A stretch of DNA of 64,000 bases from Keguizhuia sedimenti (GTDB taxonomy: Bacteria > Pseudomonadota > Gammaproteobacteria > Burkholderiales > Burkholderiaceae_D). Below the pieces are notes generated by a model, which saw only the letters and a program-made list of their open reading frames with translations, made no database searches and was not told the DNA's origin. Both the position numbers and the translations under genes were made by a program. Shown here in pieces: positions 62,308 to 64,000 of the stretch (position 1 is the stretch's first letter; the number at the start of each line of letters is the position of its first letter). The stretch covers positions 1-64,000 of the forward strand of contig JAUYVH010000011.1 of the NCBI GenBank assembly GCA_030715135.1. Reading direction: 5' to 3'.

Positions 62308-63906
62308 ATGCACTTCACCAACTGGTCCAATCCCTACTCGACTCCCCGCATTCCGCTGTTCGCGCGCAATATCGTCTCGACCTCGCATCCGCTTGCCTCG
62401 CAAGCCGGTTTGCGCATGCTGCAGCAAGGCGGCAACGCGGTCGATGCCGCCATTGCCACGGCTGCGGCCCTGACCATCGTCGAGCCGGTTTCCTGCGGAC
62501 TCGGCAGCGATGCCTTCGCCATTGTTTGGGACGGCACGCAATTGCATGGCCTGAACTCCTCTGGCACCGCGCCGCAGGCCTGGACGCCGGAATATTTCAG
62601 GAGCAAGCACAATGGCCGCATACCTGAGCGCGGCTGGGACACCGTGACTGTACCGGGCGCTATCGCCGGCTGGGCTGCCTTGTCGAAAAAATTCGGCAAG
62701 CTGCCCTTCGCCGATCTCATGCAACCGGCCATCGAGCTGGCCGAACGCGGCCATCTGATCGCGCCGGTCGTGCAGCAGAAATGGAACAACGCCATTCCCA
62801 TCCTGAAAAACCAGCCCGGATTTGCGCACGCTTTCATGCCGCATGGCCGCGCGCCGCAGGTAGGTGAACTGTTTACATTCAAGGAAGCCGCCGACTCGCT
62901 CAAAAAAATTGCAGCGAGCGATGGCGAAGCGTTCTATCGCGGCGAACTGGCAGCGGCGATTGCAGCATATTCAAAGGAAAACGGCGCGGCCATGACGGAA
63001 AGCGATCTGGCTGCCTTTCAGCCGGAATGGGTTACGCCTATCCAGAAAAACTACGCCGGCCACACGCTGCACGAAATCCCGCCGAACGGCCAGGGCATCG
63101 CGGCATTGATCGCTCTCGGCATACTCGACAAGCTCGACATCGGCCGCTTCCCGGTCGATTCCGCCGACAGCGTGCATCTGCAGATCGAGGCCATGAAGCT
63201 CGGCTTTGCCGACACTTACCAATGGGTTGCTGACAGCCGCTATATGAGCGAAGTGAAAGCGGAAGACCTGCTCGACGATGCCTACCTCAAGCAGCGCGCA
63301 CGCCTGATCGACATGCGCCAGGCCAGCCGCTTTTCGCACGGTACGCCACCCAAGGGCGGCACGGTGTACCTGACCGCCGCTGACGAGTCCGGCATGATGG
63401 TCAGCTTTATCCAGTCCAATTACATGGGCTTCGGATCAGGCGTGGTCGTGCCCGGCACCGGCATCAGCCTGCAGAACCGCGGCTTCGGCTTCTCCCTGAA
63501 GGAAAACAGCCCGAATTGCGTCGCTCCCGGCAAGCGCCCCTTCCACACCATCATCCCCGGCTTCCTGACCAAGGACGGCCAGCCGCAGATGAGCTTCGGC
63601 GTCATGGGCGGCAACATGCAGCCGCAGGGCCATGTGCAGACTTTGATCCGCATGCTGACCTACGGCCAGCAGCCGCAGGCTGCCTGCGACGGACCGCGAT
63701 GGAAAGTCAATGTCGGCATCTCGGTCGACGTTGAATCCGCCATGCCTGCAGAGACCGTCGCCGAGCTCGCTGCGCGGGGCCACAAGATCGAACGCGTTGC
63801 CGACAGCTACATGGACTTCGGCGCCGGGCAATTCATCTGGAAGCTGGAGCACGGCTATGTCGCGGCGAGCGATCCGCGGCGCGACGGACAAGCGGTGGGA
63901 TATTAA
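62308..63906 (+). CDS. Gamma-glutamyltransferase-family Ntn-hydrolase
   Basis: A 532-residue proenzyme related to gamma-glutamyltranspeptidase. The N-terminal half has STSHPLASQAGLRMLQQGGN and AVDAAIATAAALTIVEPVSC, the family start. The small-subunit nucleophile should be Thr352 in KGGTVYLTAADESGMM; the usual Thr-Thr-His context is replaced by Thr-Val-Tyr, as in divergent members. Later blocks SNYMGFGSGVVVPGTGISLQ, NRGFGF and FHTIIPGF plus SFGVMGGNMQPQGHVQ are conserved. No signal peptide is visible, unlike the periplasmic enzyme of E. coli, so a cytoplasmic amidohydrolase role is possible. A lipoprotein gene follows at once. Confidence 0.85.
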   Translation: MHFTNWSNPYSTPRIPLFARNIVSTSHPLASQAGLRMLQQGGNAVDAAIATAAALTIVEPVSCGLGSDAFAIVWDGTQLHGLNSSGTAPQAWTPEYFRSKHNGRIPERGWDTVTVPGAIAGWAALSKKFGKLPFADLMQPAIELAERGHLIAPVVQQKWNNAIPILKNQPGFAHAFMPHGRAPQVGELFTFKEAADSLKKIAASDGEAFYRGELAAAIAAYSKENGAAMTESDLAAFQPEWVTPIQKNYAGHTLHEIPPNGQGIAALIALGILDKLDIGRFPVDSADSVHLQIEAMKLGFADTYQWVADSRYMSEVKAEDLLDDAYLKQRARLIDMRQASRFSHGTPPKGGTVYLTAADESGMMVSFIQSNYMGFGSGVVVPGTGISLQNRGFGFSLKENSPNCVAPGKRPFHTIIPGFLTKDGQPQMSFGVMGGNMQPQGHVQTLIRMLTYGQQPQAACDGPRWKVNVGISVDVESAMPAETVAELAARGHKIERVADSYMDFGAGQFIWKLEHGYVAASDPRRDGQAVGY

Positions 63907-63908
63907 GC

Positions 63909-64000
63909 ATGCATGTTGTGCGCGTCCTGTTCACGCTTAGCTTGTGCGCGGCTACTGTCGGATGCGCCACAAACGGGAAGGAAAGCACGGATTCTGCAAT
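63909..64000 (+). CDS. Putative lipoprotein, 5' end only
   Basis: The frame begins 2 nt after the gamma-glutamyltransferase stop and runs off the window after 30 codons. It shows a short hydrophobic signal (VRVLFTLSLCAATVGC) with a lipobox-like ATVGC (Cys19) followed by a polar Thr/Asn/Gly/Lys stretch. An outer-membrane lipoprotein is likely; family unknown. Confidence 0.5.
   Translation, partial: MHVVRVLFTLSLCAATVGCATNGKESTDSA

Noticed and set aside
1-64000. CRISPR arrays, prophage, integron or plasmid features
   Set aside because: No regularly spaced repeats, cas, integrase, capsid or replication genes were recognised in any part of the window.

Overview
The window looks like chromosome of a betaproteobacterium of the order Burkholderiales, probably near Oxalobacteraceae. 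This is inferred from recognised gene content: a Bug/TctC-type periplasmic binding protein tail, a polyhydroxyalkanoate (PHA) granule phasin and intracellular PHA depolymerase, a DUF349 protein, an anchorless RnfB next to nth, glcDEF, COG4663/4664-type TRAP transport, a minor-pilin/PilY1 operon, rpsP-rimM-trmD-rplS and etfBA. No species assignment is possible from sequence reading alone. I see no rRNA, tRNA, CRISPR array, prophage or intact insertion sequence.

Layout. 1-9.6 kb: end of a tctC-like gene, a Pal paralogue with a TonB/TolA-like neighbour that lacks its C-terminal domain, a SulP anion transporter, a compact cassette of one winged-helix-like protein plus two tiny membrane proteins, a GNAT acetyltransferase, DgkA, an IclR regulator, PbpG and a phasin whose promoter is flanked by two similar operator-like sites. 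9.8-20.6 kb: housekeeping and redox genes (DUF349 protein, CinA-like protein, EI24 protein, FKBP, 2-hydroxyacid dehydrogenase, FdxA, PhaZ, RnfB, Nth). 20.6-32.4 kb: a carboxylate-use region with glycolate oxidase glcDEF, a lactate/glycolate permease gene broken in three places, then an intact TRAP transporter dctPQM. It ends at a rearrangement junction where a short-chain dehydrogenase gene and an opposing membrane-sensor gene are both cut. 32.4-33.3 kb is AT-rich and gene-free.

33.3-45 kb: two small genes, fumC, and a seven-gene type IV pilus operon (pilE, fimT-like, pilV, pilW, pilX, pilY1 and a TonB-like last gene), then a CobD/CbiB-like membrane protein. 45-49 kb: a CoA-type Nudix hydrolase and rpsP-rimM-trmD-rplS. 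49-52.7 kb: an ammonium transporter with a long periplasmic extension and a translationally coupled unknown gene, then DUF4864-DUF1059-DUF4864. 52.7-64 kb: etfB-etfA-acyl-CoA dehydrogenase, whose etfA/acd spacer carries two large hairpin-forming inverted repeats, then tusA, alaS, glycerophosphodiesterase, a nitronate monooxygenase-like gene, a gamma-glutamyltransferase-like gene and the start of a lipoprotein gene.

How the genes fit together. Carbon storage (phasin, PhaZ), oxidation of 2-hydroxy acids (glcDEF, 2-hydroxyacid dehydrogenase), carboxylate import (TRAP), fumarase and ETF-linked acyl-CoA oxidation suggest an organism living on organic acids and fatty acids. The most notable unexplained items are the paired inverted repeats in the etfA-acd spacer, the 27-nt tandem repeat inside dctM, the decayed permease beside glcDEF, the scar after dctM, and the small conserved-looking cassettes at 3.9-4.8 kb and 50.7-52.6 kb.
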